DNA of 64,000 bases, taken from positions 6,748,520-6,812,519 of the forward strand of contig NC_092460.1 of NCBI RefSeq assembly GCF_047495875.1. Reading direction: 5' to 3'. Under the pieces are notes generated by a model. It did no database searches, was not told the DNA's origin, and worked only from the letters and a program-made list of their open reading frames with translations. The position numbers and the translations under genes are program-made. The DNA comes from Pithys albifrons albifrons. Lineage: Eukaryota > Chordata > Aves > Passeriformes > Thamnophilidae. Every line of letters starts with the position of its first letter. Positions within the stretch are counted from its first letter, which is position 1. Shown here one piece after another: positions 22,299 to 33,789 of this stretch.

Positions 22299-25200
22299 GC
22301 CCAATTAACTATTAGAAAAGAGGATGTGTGATAGCTTGTGTTGTTGAGGGGCTGGAAATACCACACAAGTGATGCCAAGATGCGGTACATGAAGTGAGTG
22401 ACAGACATTTTAAACCTAAATACCTGCAGGCAGAGTGCTGACTGTTTGCAGTGACCACAGACGGGTATGAAATTACAGTGAAGGCACAGTGACATTCCAC
22501 CATGCTGCCATTTTCATTACAGTCTTTGTCAAAAAGATGGATACAGGTTCTGTGTACTGTTCTTGGTATTAAAATAAGAAAGGGGTCTTTTTATTTAATC
22601 TTCTGTTCTCATCTTAACATCAGCTATCAGAGTGAGCCATCAGTCAGATGGCAGTGCTGAAAGATCCTCATTCTTACTGTGTGCTTTCCCTCACTTTTGT
22701 GACAAAGATTACTAGCCTAGAAAAGAGTGTGCCATTAATCCATTCCACTGGCAGTATTGGGACTAAAATGGAATGGAGGAAATGGCACAAGATGTGCCTT
22801 TCCAATGAACAAAGATAGCAGCATGAGAGAATGAAATGACTGGAAAGGAAGCAAAGTTTGGCTGGGAGGTAAAATCCAAGCGGTCCTACCATGCTGTGTT
22901 CACCTGTAGCCCTGCCATTTGGGTCCATCCTTTCAGATCTTGGCTCTGTGGTTCTTGTACCATGTCCAGCACAATGGGGCACAATCCAGGCTGTGCTCAA
23001 GATGGAAATGCTGAAAATAGATCCCAGGTAATATATGTGAGCAGATATGCCTGTGACTCCATGAGGCTGGAGGACATAGCATGGCTGTAACATGCTTCAT
23101 GGCAGGGTTTGAAGCATTTGTGAGTACAGATCATGTCCTCCCTTCCCTTGTTCCACCTTTTAGCAAGGTCATCTGGGTTTCCTCACTTGCCTGTCTTCCA
23201 GGGTATCATTAGACAAAAACTACTGCATGAAAGCGCAAAATGCCCGAGAAACATTTCAGCCAGCAGCTCTAGTGGGGTGCTGCACCAGTCTGGTGTGTTT
23301 AAGGCAAGTGAATGAAGTAGATAAAAGCTACATGACAGTGTTCTCAGCAAATGTGACATCCATCTGCCTTCATGTCTCCTCCAGAAAGGTCAGATGTGTG
23401 TTCAGCAGGCCCAAGAACTGGCTGTCAGCAGGGGCTGGTCAGGGCTCAGGCAGAGCAGGACATGTCAGCTGCTGTCAGCACAACCTCTCCCTGTGAAATC
23501 TGCAGCAAAGAGTCTCAGAACTATAAAATGTTCTTTGGCTGTTAGCAACCTGTCACATTCCTTCTTGATGGTACCCTGATCTTCTTGTCTTTCTGATCTC
23601 ACAGTTTACTTCTCCCAAATCATTCCTCTAAATACAAGAAATGTTGATTTTAGTAGATAATGGGGCTGTAAACTTTTAAAGTCAAGAGTTTTTTAAGCTG
23701 TAAGGCTCATATCAAAAGACATGTGATCCAGGAAATCTTGGGTCTCGCTCCTGAGGTCCGGGAATAATTAAGGTATGGTCTCTCCCTAATATCCTAAACT
23801 GAAAGACTGACTTCCCTCTGAAGGTCTTACTGCCCATTCAGTCAGTTGCACTACAGTGTCCATGTCTCTCTCTCGATGCTTTTAGAAAGAGTAATGAGGG
23901 AATAATGTTGCTGTCAAATAATTGAATAATCATTACTCTGTATTTGTAGAGAAAAAAACAACCTTTTCATGAGACAATGACTAATACCATTGCAACATGC
24001 CATGTCTGAGCCAGAGGTAAGTGTGGCTGAGAATTCATGTGTGGGCAGCACTAAACATCAGATCCAAACTCAGCCCAGATGTTCTTCTGTGACTGGAGCC
24101 AGATCTTTAGACCTTGAGATGAAAAGACCTCCAGCTCTGGGGACAGTGGTTGCTGATCTTGCTCCTTCCAGCTTTCTGCCTTGTGCTGCCTCTTCTGCTG
24201 CTGCAAGTCCACTGAATTCAGTGAGAAAATACTAGGATAACTGAATAAGACTTTTCTTTGATTTATTCATCTGACAATCTCCTTTGCTATCTGTTGAATT
24301 TTAAATAATGGCAATTTATGGTTTGTATTGCCATCTGCAGCTCCAGGAAGAGGTCCTTCCCACCTACCCTTAAACTGCCATGACCCACCCTGTCTCTACC
24401 CAACACCAGCCATAGCTTTGCCCCAATGGCATTTGAAGAACTGCTGGATGAGGGTCGTTCCCACCACGCCTGTCTGGAGGACAGGACATGCACTGATGTC
24501 CTTACCACATTCCTTTTCTGGATCACTGGAAACTGCCTCAGGAGCTGGAATGACTTCCAGAGCTGCAAATGGGCAATGTGCTCTCTAACTCAGATACTGT
24601 GTGCAAAAGCTGAGTTGACTGGCTCAAGTTTGGACATCTGTCATGTCCATCTTTCCCTTGCCGCTCCATTTCCCTGCACTGCAGGACAACCAGGGGTACT
24701 CAAAAACGAAGGGATTTTTTGGCCAAGGCTGCACAGTCAAAGTTTTGATGCTTTTTTTCTACAAAAGGTAGGCAGGCCAGCCTAGAAACAGGTTGGGGCA
24801 GTGGAAAGTATATGTATTTTCCAATTTCTAGCCTGCTTAAAATCAAAGTCCTGCCCACCAAATGATCCACCAGGCACCTTTTTCTTTTGCAGATCCTTCC
24901 TCCAAAGGTGAGTCTCTATATACTCATGGATATGGTTGTTTCCTTTACTCCCTGCCTCTGCCTTTTTGCATTTTGGCTCTTCACCCAATGGAGTCCAGGT
25001 CTGAAGTTAAGACATTTCTTTCTATCAGTGGCCCTTGAGTCAACCCCAGGACGGTGCATTCTCAGGGAAACAAGATGGAGCTTCATTCTTTATTTTAATG
25101 GATGTAAACTATAACAAATTTCTAAACTTTGCTTTTTTAAAACACAGTCTGATAAGAAAGGTTCTTAATGGAGATGTACCCATGTGCCTTGCTTACACAA

Positions 25201-25400
25201 AATCACCCATTATGATCCATTAGTGCGGTACCAGAGTGCGGCCTGAAGATCTTGATCTTGTGTCACTTCTCATTCCCAGACTAACCTATAAGCTTCTCTA
25301 GAGATAATATTGTAAACATACATGACAGATTGCTGAGATTGTGTATTCATTGCTTAAATCAGTACATCCGAGTAGCAATCCCAAGCACAGAGCAGGGAAA
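22299..25400. other. Non-coding DNA, nothing recognised
   Basis: No exon, RNA gene or repeat family is recognised. Frames of up to about 140 codons (22674-23093 minus) overlap frames on the other strand and have no known domain. Confidence 0.55.
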
Positions 25401-28400
25401 GGCTGGCAGGTTATGCTGATGAAAGCCGTGTGGGATTTCTCCAAACTCAATACATTTTATGTCATGTAATTGGTATGCTGGTAGTGGATCTGTTATAAAG
25501 AAATGGGCTTTAAACATTTTCAGGCACGATTTCTGCATGTAAATCTTTGCCAGTAATTATCACATGTAACTGAGGAGTTTTGCTAATGATCAAATTAAAT
25601 AAATGATCCCGTTTATTTCTTTTACTTTGTTCATTATAATGTTTTGGTCTCAAAATCCAATTACAGATAGTTTGGCTCTGTGCTAAGTTTTGCTTCCAAC
25701 CTCTTTTGTAGGTCCATTCTCAGAACTGTATTTCAGCACTCTGCTGACAACACCACAGTTTCTTTTGGACCACAAATTTATAGGCAAAGAAACAAATGGC
25801 TCTTGCAGGCAGTGAGAGCAGACAAGTAAGCAAATCAAAAAAGCAGATGGTAAGTAAAGCACTTAGTGTGATTCAGGTTCTTAAAGAGAGTAAGTTCACT
25901 GCATTGAGCAATTCCAGTACCTTATGAGAGGCATCTATCCTGAGGAAAATGTGGGCAACACATGGTAATGATACCTGTTTGAAATTCAGAATGAAACAGC
26001 GATGCAGGCTGTTACAGTACAAGTTAGTTTGATGACTAACAACTCAGCTGAAACAAGCAGAGTGTGTTTGGATTCCTGCTTTCATAAATCAAAAGTCCAT
26101 ATTTGAGGCTTCTTTTTTCCCCCTAAGTGAGGAGCCATAGGCGAGAAGTGAAATTCCCCCATGAAATCTTCCATCCAAGTTCTCCTGCGCAGGGACTCGG
26201 AGCTTCTTCAGCCACAGGCTTAGGTAGGGCAAGTGCAGGGGTGAAATAGCAAAGCACTGGGCTGGTAAAACTGAAGAGCAGAAGTCATGCCTGCTATTTC
26301 TCCAGAGTATCTGAAACATCTGTTTATTCCAACCTCTTTGCTGTCCAGCCACCCCTGCAGTTACCCCTACTCCTCATGAGTGGCTCTATGGTTATGTAGC
26401 CACGGGGTGAGATGGCAAAGGTGGGTACCAAAATATTCCCTGCAAACAACTCTACCTTCTCTCCTCCCCTCCTGTGCTAAAGGAAGGCTGGAGAGAGGCA
26501 GCAGTGTTAGTAGGAAAACAAAAAAGTTGGCAGTAGTGAAAGAAGGAGAGAAGGGATGAAGAAATGCAGATAGTGGGAAATCCTACAGAGCAGAAGAAGT
26601 TTCCAGCCTCAGGAAACTAGTGTGTCCCAGGCATCAACACTAGCAATCAGCACATTTTGGTATATTACAAACTCTTCTTCAAGTCACTGGAGATATTCCA
26701 GCTTCCTGCTCATTATCATTTTCCTTCCTGAACTGCATGTGGCTCAACTCTGAAATAAGGGAGCCTGGGCTTCTCATCACAGAGTGGTGAAAAACTGTGC
26801 CAACAGGTAGACATGGGCAGAATCTCTCCCTGGCTCTCATTTAGGATGCACACAGTTGAGGATAAGGAATCTCTGCTGGAGTCTACTCTGCTTTGCAGCT
26901 CCATGTCAGCTTGTGGCACTTCCTCTGCCATCTACCCCAGGACAGGCATGGTCCCAATGACTTTAGGAGGTCCTGTGAAGGTGACCTGCCCTTGCAATGT
27001 CTGCTAAAGAAGACTTCTTATGCATCCATAAATCAAGGTGGGATAGCTACAGCTCTTTCACTCTTGTAATGGAAAGGGGTCCAACAGTAATTTCCTCACT
27101 GCTGCTCCATGCCTTGCTACCATTGAGGTCACGCACAAAATAGAGACTGTCAGTAAGGAAGGCACACGGTGTAGTATTTTGACCAAACTCACTTCACTTT
27201 AAACAAGAATGATGCCAGTTTTTACTGTATGTCTTTAAGGCAATGAGGGGAAAACTGAAGTTTTCTTATCCAGAGACTTGAAGAAGTAAAAGGTCTGCAA
27301 AGTAGAGGCATGGCAGAGTTTCTGCTTCTTTCTAGCTCTGGCAGCCCTGCTCAAATGCTCAGCAGTGATTCTGGCAGTCAGCATCACTGCCCTTGGTGTT
27401 TGGCTGTTCAGGACATCCCCTTTTCCTGCTTGATTTGTCTGTAGCTCAGACCTCCCAGAGGTTATTGATTTTTTTTCTCATCCTCTTCTTTCTCAATCTC
27501 TCCCAAGGCAGGAGATGATTTAAACATTGTTTTTAAAAGTTTATGGTGAGACAATTTTAAAATGTCATTGAAGGCTCTGATCTCTTGGCAGGGCTGGGAG
27601 AACTTGCTTATGACTTCTGCAGAGGAAAAATCTTGGTGTGCTAATCCCTGGAATCACTTCTTTCACCACAGCAGTTGTTATTCCACACCGACCACACTGA
27701 ATGCAAAGCTTTGCTCTTCACTGGTGTGGGCAAGACCGGGGGTCCTCGGGGGTCTGAGGTAAAGCTGTAGGATAAGGAACAATATTAAATCTCTTCTAGT
27801 GTTATTACTTACCTAGTTCCTGTGCAGCTACATTTCCTTGAGCATTTTAGCAGCAAATTCATCAAGTTTTAGAGAATCTCCAGGGATCCAAATGGTTTGG
27901 CTGTGCAAACAGTGATGGAGAAAATTCTCAGGAACCTGGTTAGCTCCCACTGAAGCAAACCTCACTGAGACTGGTCGCCTTCTATAGATGTGAGTCTGGC
28001 CACTCTGGTGGCCCTGTGCATGTACATCTGTAAATAACAGATTAAGCATTCAACATATCCATCCAAGGTGCTCCAACGATGTTAGAAATTTCAGAGGTGA
28101 CCACCAAGGTGTGTTTTGCAACTGTGATAGTAGTTTCTTCCAGACAGAGCTGCCATACCTGGCCATGGTTATGTGCTATGCTCAGTGCTGGCCACGTGAT
28201 CTTGGAGAAAAGAAAGAGAGTACTGCTTTCAAATATCTTCAAAGTATTGAATTATTGCAGGATTTAATGTTCAGTAGATGAAATTACCCTTTCAAGTGAC
28301 CTCAAATGTAATAAAGAACCAAGACTAGTCAGTGCAATAGTTTTATTGCAGAAAATTACAAAATGATGTACTGTAGCAGCATAAACTTGTCATAAATTAC

Positions 28401-29418
28401 CTTGAGTAATGAACCATGAAAAATACCAGAGGCATGTAAACTGTGTATTCTGAGGGAGGATGCCTGGGGTGGGTAAAAGGCATACATGGATCCCATAAGA
28501 AAATTGTAGGTGTGATTTAGTTGGATTTGTTATTTCCTGCTTAGACTCAATAATGCTCAGTTGACCAGAATGGTGTCTGTGGCAAAATTCCTGTACATAG
28601 CAGTGAGTGTAGAGTGCTGTTATTATAAATTAGTGGACACGGGCTGACAGTATCAAATGGTATCAGAACCACAAGGAAGATAAGTTTTTGGTTCATGCTT
28701 TTTCTATCCTATATATTTTGGGGTTTCGTTCTGGTTCAGCCATTTAGACCCTGATTCCTTGTCTTAAGTCCTGCTGTTTCTGTGGAAAATATACAGAGCT
28801 ATGTCCACAGCTGATATAAATATGCACAGTTCCATCACTTCAATAGAGCTGTGCTAACTTATATCACAGCTAGGAGTTTCTTCTTGACATTCATCAGTGT
28901 AACTGCTTCGTATTAACTGGTACAAAGGAGATAAAAAGGCACAGTGACTTTGACTTCACTGTGAATCACTGTTTTCAGGCAGTGGGGCTTCTCACTGAGA
29001 GACGTGTTCTGCATCAGGAGTACATTTAGCCATTTTTTTAAGACTCTTGTTGGCCAGGCCAGACTATGTGTGAGGGGATTTAATCCCTTCTTGAAGGGGC
29101 AGGCAATGGTACGACTGCCATATGCTGCAGCTGCAGAGGGTTCTCTTGGGTTGATATGTGTAAGCACACTCGTGGTCTGATGCAACCACACAAGTGTTTT
29201 AATGACAATACTAGAAAGCCAGATAGGCTGTGAGAGAGGGAAGAGAGGAAAAAATACCTACCATCCTATTTGTACCTTAAATAGAGCTCCACGTGTGGAG
29301 AAAGCTCACTGCTGAGCAGAAAGGGCAGAGAGCTGGAAAAAAGGGATGGTCTCATCAGACAGTGTGTTGAAGTTGTGCATGAGGGCAGAGTGAGGACATC
29401 TCTGCAGCCTGGACCTCT
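25401..29418. other. Non-coding DNA; AT-rich candidate regulatory block at the left
   Basis: No gene is recognised. About 25420-25660 is AT-rich with TAATTG (25467), TAATTA (25554) and TAATGA (25584), which are homeodomain-type cores; it is discussed as a finding. The remainder is mixed-composition non-coding DNA with frames below 95 codons. Confidence 0.5.
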
Positions 29419-29488
29419 GTGTCCTGGGTCTTGCTCCTCATCTCCTGCTGTGTCTTGGGTCTTGCTCCTCATCTCCTGCTGTGTCCTG
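29419..29488. repeat. 31-bp tandem duplication plus partial third copy
   Basis: Copy one is 29419-29449 and copy two is 29450-29480. They differ at a single base (GTGTCCTGGG in the first, GTGTCTTGGG in the second). The first eight bases of a third copy (GTGTCCTG) follow at 29481-29488. A small minisatellite-like array, probably formed by slippage and likely to vary between individuals. Confidence 0.93.
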
Positions 29489-31737
29489 CATGCACTGAAC
29501 TCAAAGCAACCTCTGTATAATTAAGAGAAACTCTCTGCATACACAGGAGCAGCTGAGCAATGGGTGTTCAGTGTCTGGTTTGGAAAGGTCTGCAGGTCAC
29601 CTCCCCTCCATGGCACCACTCACCACAGGGCACAGTGCTTTGAACCTGGAGTTGGGTGAGAGCCCAGCTGCAATGTAAGGTGAAACTCTGTTCAGAGTCC
29701 TGGGTGCTGGCAAGTACATACACACAGAAAATGCATTGAGAGGCTGCAGAGGAGATATTTACTTTTCAGTGCTGTGGTTTTGTGCATTCAGTGTAAACTA
29801 TGGGCAATACAGGAATTTAGACACGTTGGGGGTGCACGGTAAAGACCCCTTTACAACTCCTTCTCTTACCAATACCCAAGTGGGAAGTGCCAATGAGTAT
29901 TTTAGTAAAGCTATTAGGACATTCAGCCACCTCCCAGCCCTTTCAGAGGCTGTGCAATAAAACTCAGAAAGCTGGCTCTCAAATTAGTTAACTGAAATGA
30001 GAATAATTTTGTAGGCAAACATATTGTAAATGATACATTGTTTCTATTTGTAAAAGATAAAGAAATGAGTCTGAACTAACATATCAAATTTGAGTTATCT
30101 CACAGCTGGGTGGATTTGATCCAGCCTGTTGAGATTAAGTTCAGCATCAAGTTCAGCATTTAAATTGTTATTAAATATTTGTATAGCAACTAGAAGTCAT
30201 GGTTGATAGCAAATTGCTAGCATGTGAGTGCTGTGTATCTGCAGGAATATCCCTAGCTGGAAGAGAGATGTGATGGAATTAGACAAAGTAGACAAAGGAT
30301 GCATTGTTGGGGCAGATGGGAATGGAGGCACAGAGGGAGGGAATCATTTGCTCAGGGTGACAGGACGTTTGGGCCAGAGCTGGGGACTGAAATCAGACCT
30401 AAGGACAGCAAGGTGGTTCAACTGAGGGAAGCTTAGACTAAAATAATAGCCTGATTTTTTTCTACAGTTAGTCAATCACTTGAACCATTTTCAATGGATG
30501 TGGTAAATTAAGAGTTAACTAAGCTCTGGAATAGCTTATGAAGGGATGTGGTAAATTCTGTGCTCATTGTAGTCTCTGAGTTGAGGTGGATTTCTTTCTC
30601 TTAGACACACTTTTCAACATCCACAAGTTCCTGGATTAAAGGTGGAAAGTGCTGGCTACATTTCAGAGGTCTTGTTACATGGGAACCTGAGCGAGGTGGT
30701 GGTACCTCAGGGCCTCCAGGTGTAGGAGCTGGGGATCTTCTGAGTCCTGAACTGTCTGAACTTCCATCTTCAAGATCTTTCACTCCTGTTCAGGGCTGTT
30801 GCTAACAGTAAACTGAACTTAAATGGATATAAACTCCCATTTTTCCAGTTGTATATCACTGAAATAGGAAAGAAAGCTGAAACTCCTTAAGATTTCATGT
30901 CTTTGAAAACCAGGCAAAAAAATGTAGAATTTATTTCTGGTTTTATTTACTGTGAAACAACTATTATGAGTGACCATGGACAGACAGCAAAGTTTCAGAC
31001 TTGCTTTATCTTTGAACTTCACCTCATGTGTCTGAGGATGAAGTATGGGAGCAGAGACTGGGATATGGACCAAGCCCATCACTGCTGCCTGCTTGCCACA
31101 GAGCCATGAAAAGTATTCTTGCTTGTCTCTGCAAGCCCCACAGCACATGATGAATTGCTGGCATTAATCTATCTGGCCATAACAGCCTCAGAGCTCACAA
31201 GTCATATGTTCATGCCACTGCCTTTTGTAAACATATATTTTAAATATGCATTGATTGGGTATGCACCGTTATTATTCATCAAAATGTTCTCATCTCCTAA
31301 CACTTAATAACAATAATAAAGATTAATGCTCAGCTCTGACATGGAAAAAGACTGCACGACTATATATTTATTTGGGGAGTTTAATTAAGGCTGTTTGTTA
31401 CAATAAAAATTAATGTTATTTTCTTCCAAGTGCAGCACAGCCAATATGAAATTACTGGATTTCGCACTGCAGCTATTTGAAATGGCACTGGGCTGGAATC
31501 AGTCAAAAGGAGACAGTGCTCTGGATGTGTTTGTATTTATATCTTTTTGAGCTAATGAATGATCAGAAAACACAGTTACTGCAGTTTTCTTTTGGTGGGG
31601 GTACCTGGGTGGCCTGAAATGCTTTGTTTCATCTCTCACTGTGTGAGTACCACTATGGGCGACCCCAGATAAACCATTTATCCTCCTAGGATCTTGTTTA
31701 CCCTTCAGGAACTTGTTGGGTTGAACCCAAAATTAAG
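29489..31737. other. Non-coding DNA; AT-rich candidate regulatory block at the right
   Basis: No gene is recognised. About 31310-31560 is AT-rich with a perfect TTAATTAA (31381-31388) and further ATTA cores; it is treated as a finding. Frames elsewhere are short (at most 109 codons) and unassigned. Confidence 0.5.
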
Positions 31738-32405
31738 GAAGGGCTTTTAAACCATAAGGGAAAGGGGTAAAATTGTTTATGGCTGTATTTTTAAAAGTCC
31801 TTGATTTTATTTGAATCTGAAGCCTTGTCTTATGATGGGTTGCAAACTGCCAGTGGTGAATCAATGTATTTCTCTTTCCTCCAAGGGTATCGTGGTTGAG
31901 AGTGACATTGGCCAACCTGAGCCTGTGTGTGAGGAGTGGGCACAGAGGTGTTTGTTACAACCAGGGGATCCATCCCTCTTCCCTGAGTCCAACCAAAAGC
32001 ACATAAAAAAGTACAACCAAAAGCTGGCTTGATTGATGTGTTAGAGGAGAAGGGGAATGCTTCTGCCTCTGGAGAGCTGCTCTCTTTATTTTCCATCCAA
32101 AACTTCTCCTTAAACCCCCAACACAGTTCCCACCCTCTGAGTCATTGAACAATTCCCCAAAATACCAGCACAACTGCAAATGGCTGTTGCCCATGTCTGT
32201 GGTCTCCTGCCACTGCCAAACCACCAGGTGGTTTTGGACAGCCCTGGCACCCTTTCTCCCCTGCCCTCCCTCAGCAGGACCCCAGCTGGAGTCAGGCAGT
32301 GAGGGATGCCACACAGGATTTCCCAGCACCTCCTCCCCACTGGGATTTGGAGGGCAATGGCCTCTGCTTCTGAAGCTTCATAATCAAAATTGAATAAAGC
32401 CCTTC
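31738..32405 (-). other. Unclassified block, possible old LTR or other mobile element
   Basis: This stretch differs from its surroundings: it is richer in G and C and purine/pyrimidine-biased. It carries polyadenylation-type hexamers on both strands (minus-strand AATAAA at 32085-32090, plus-strand AATAAA at 32393-32398). Its edges hold a 10-nt inverted repeat, GAAGGGCTTT at 31738-31747 and AAAGCCCTTC at 32396-32405. The minus strand has overlapping frames of up to 124 codons without recognisable gag, pol or env features. A solitary LTR on the minus strand is one reading and a degenerate DNA element another. No target-site duplication was found, and a 10-nt inverted match within such a span can easily be chance. 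The call is tentative. Confidence 0.2.
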
Positions 32406-32989
32406 ACATTTTCCATATGTCTCTGGAACTGAAGTCTCTGGCCTTTACCATTGCAAGAAGCAGATGGCATATCCTGTTACTGCAAATAGGTTTCAAAGTA
32501 AGATGTATTTGAGTTGCTTTATTTAAATCAATAGCTCTCAAATATACTTTGGATTTGCCCTCTTGATAGGCTCAGTTGAAATTGGTGTGAGTATATTAGG
32601 CTGAAAAGAAGCAAGGACAGTCACAAGAAAGGACAGCAGACACAGCCTGCCCCTTTTCTCTTCCTTTTTTTTCTCTCTCTATTATGTCATGCAATTGTCT
32701 ATGTCTCCCACTTCTTTAACTTCCATCAGTGCTCCCAGCCCCACTCCTTCACTGCATATTCAAATCTTGAATGCAAATTCGCAGCTGCCTAACAGAGTAA
32801 GGTAGTAGGTTTGAAAATATTCATTTGGCTGAACTGTTTTATAACTGCAGTGTTCCTCTTGGCAAAAATATCTGCTATCAGAAAAAAAATCAGCAGGTCT
32901 GGCTTTATCCAGCAGAGGGCAAAGCCACCCACTGGCTGCCCGGGCTGGCAGGAGACCCTTCCCAGCTTCCCACTACTGCTTCCCTTCAA
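32406..32989. other. Non-coding DNA, nothing recognised
   Basis: Mostly AT-rich unique sequence with an A8 run near 32882 and no recognised gene or repeat. It leads directly into the CR1 fragment at 32990. Confidence 0.5.
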
Positions 32990-33070
32990 AATCACAGAAT
33001 AATTTATGTTAGAAAAGACTTTTAAGGTCCTCAAGTCCAACATTTAATGCAACATCCCCAGAGCCCCAGG
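32990..33070 (-). mobile_element. Short CR1 LINE 3'-end fragment
   Basis: This antisense CR1 terminus begins with AATCACAGAATAATTTATGT and continues GTTAGAAAAGACTTTTAAGG then TCCTCAAGTCCAAC. These correspond to the reverse complement of the last part of the CR1 3' UTR (typical form AGAATCA..AAGGTTGGAAAAGACCTTTAAGATCATCAAGTCCAAC). Only about 80 bp can be followed before similarity fades, so the right boundary is approximate. The subfamily seems to differ from those of the longer copies. Confidence 0.82.
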
Positions 33071-33663
33071 ATGGCACATGGAAAGTGCAGTTTGGAAAAC
33101 GGGCCCCTTTTGTAGGAGGGTCCCTGTATGTGGGGTGGGTTGTACTGTTGTTACCAGGGTGTTTTCATCATCTGTCATTTATTAGCCTTTTCTCTGTGTT
33201 CTGCATTTCATAAAGGGTGAGATTAAGAGCCCTTTCTGCTGTGAGAGCAGGAAACTGAGATGGCTTTTGCTGGAAAAACCATGAGCTGTGAGTAGAGCAG
33301 GTAAAAGAGGGAAGCACAGGGAAAAGAACATCCAAAGGTCCATCTAAGGAGGAGCTGCATGTTTCAGTTCCTCTGCCAGAATCTGCCACCCTACAATACT
33401 CCTCATTTTACAGCTCTTTATTGCTTATCCCCCCACCCCAGTCACAGTTAAATGTTTGAATATATATGTGTATATAATCATTGTACTTTAATAGCTCCCA
33501 CTTTAATAGCTCACAATCACTGTGTCTGCTCACTGAAAGGGGGGGTTCAGAGTGGAACTTCCAAGACAAGGCTGATCCACTGCTGCTGCTGAGATCTACA
33601 GGAACAAAGGATGTCCTGCTCACCACAAGTGTGTAGAAGTTAGGCTACAATCCATCTGCCTTG
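33071..33663. other. Non-coding DNA, nothing recognised
   Basis: Unique-looking sequence lies between two CR1 fragments. It contains a short TA-rich run near 33457-33478 and no recognised gene. Confidence 0.5.
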
Positions 33664-33789
33664 TTAGCATTTGGGCAATGCTCTCAGGCACATGGTGTGA
33701 TTCTTGGGGTTGTCCTGTGCAGGGCCAGGAGTTGGACTCCATGATCCTTGTGGGTTCTTTCCAGCTCAGGAGATTCTGTGGATTCGATG
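33664..33789 (+). mobile_element. CR1 LINE 3'-end fragment
   Basis: This is a sense-oriented CR1 tail of the same 3' subfamily as the minus-strand copy at 19315. GCAATGCTCTCAGGCACATG near 33675 is the complement of the matching block there, followed by GGGTTGTCCTGTGCAGGGCC near 33707 and AGGAGTTGGACTCCATGATC near 33727. The terminus is decayed (GATTCTGTGGATTCGATG). It is heavily 5'-truncated and inactive, with the left boundary good to about 10 bp. Confidence 0.92.
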
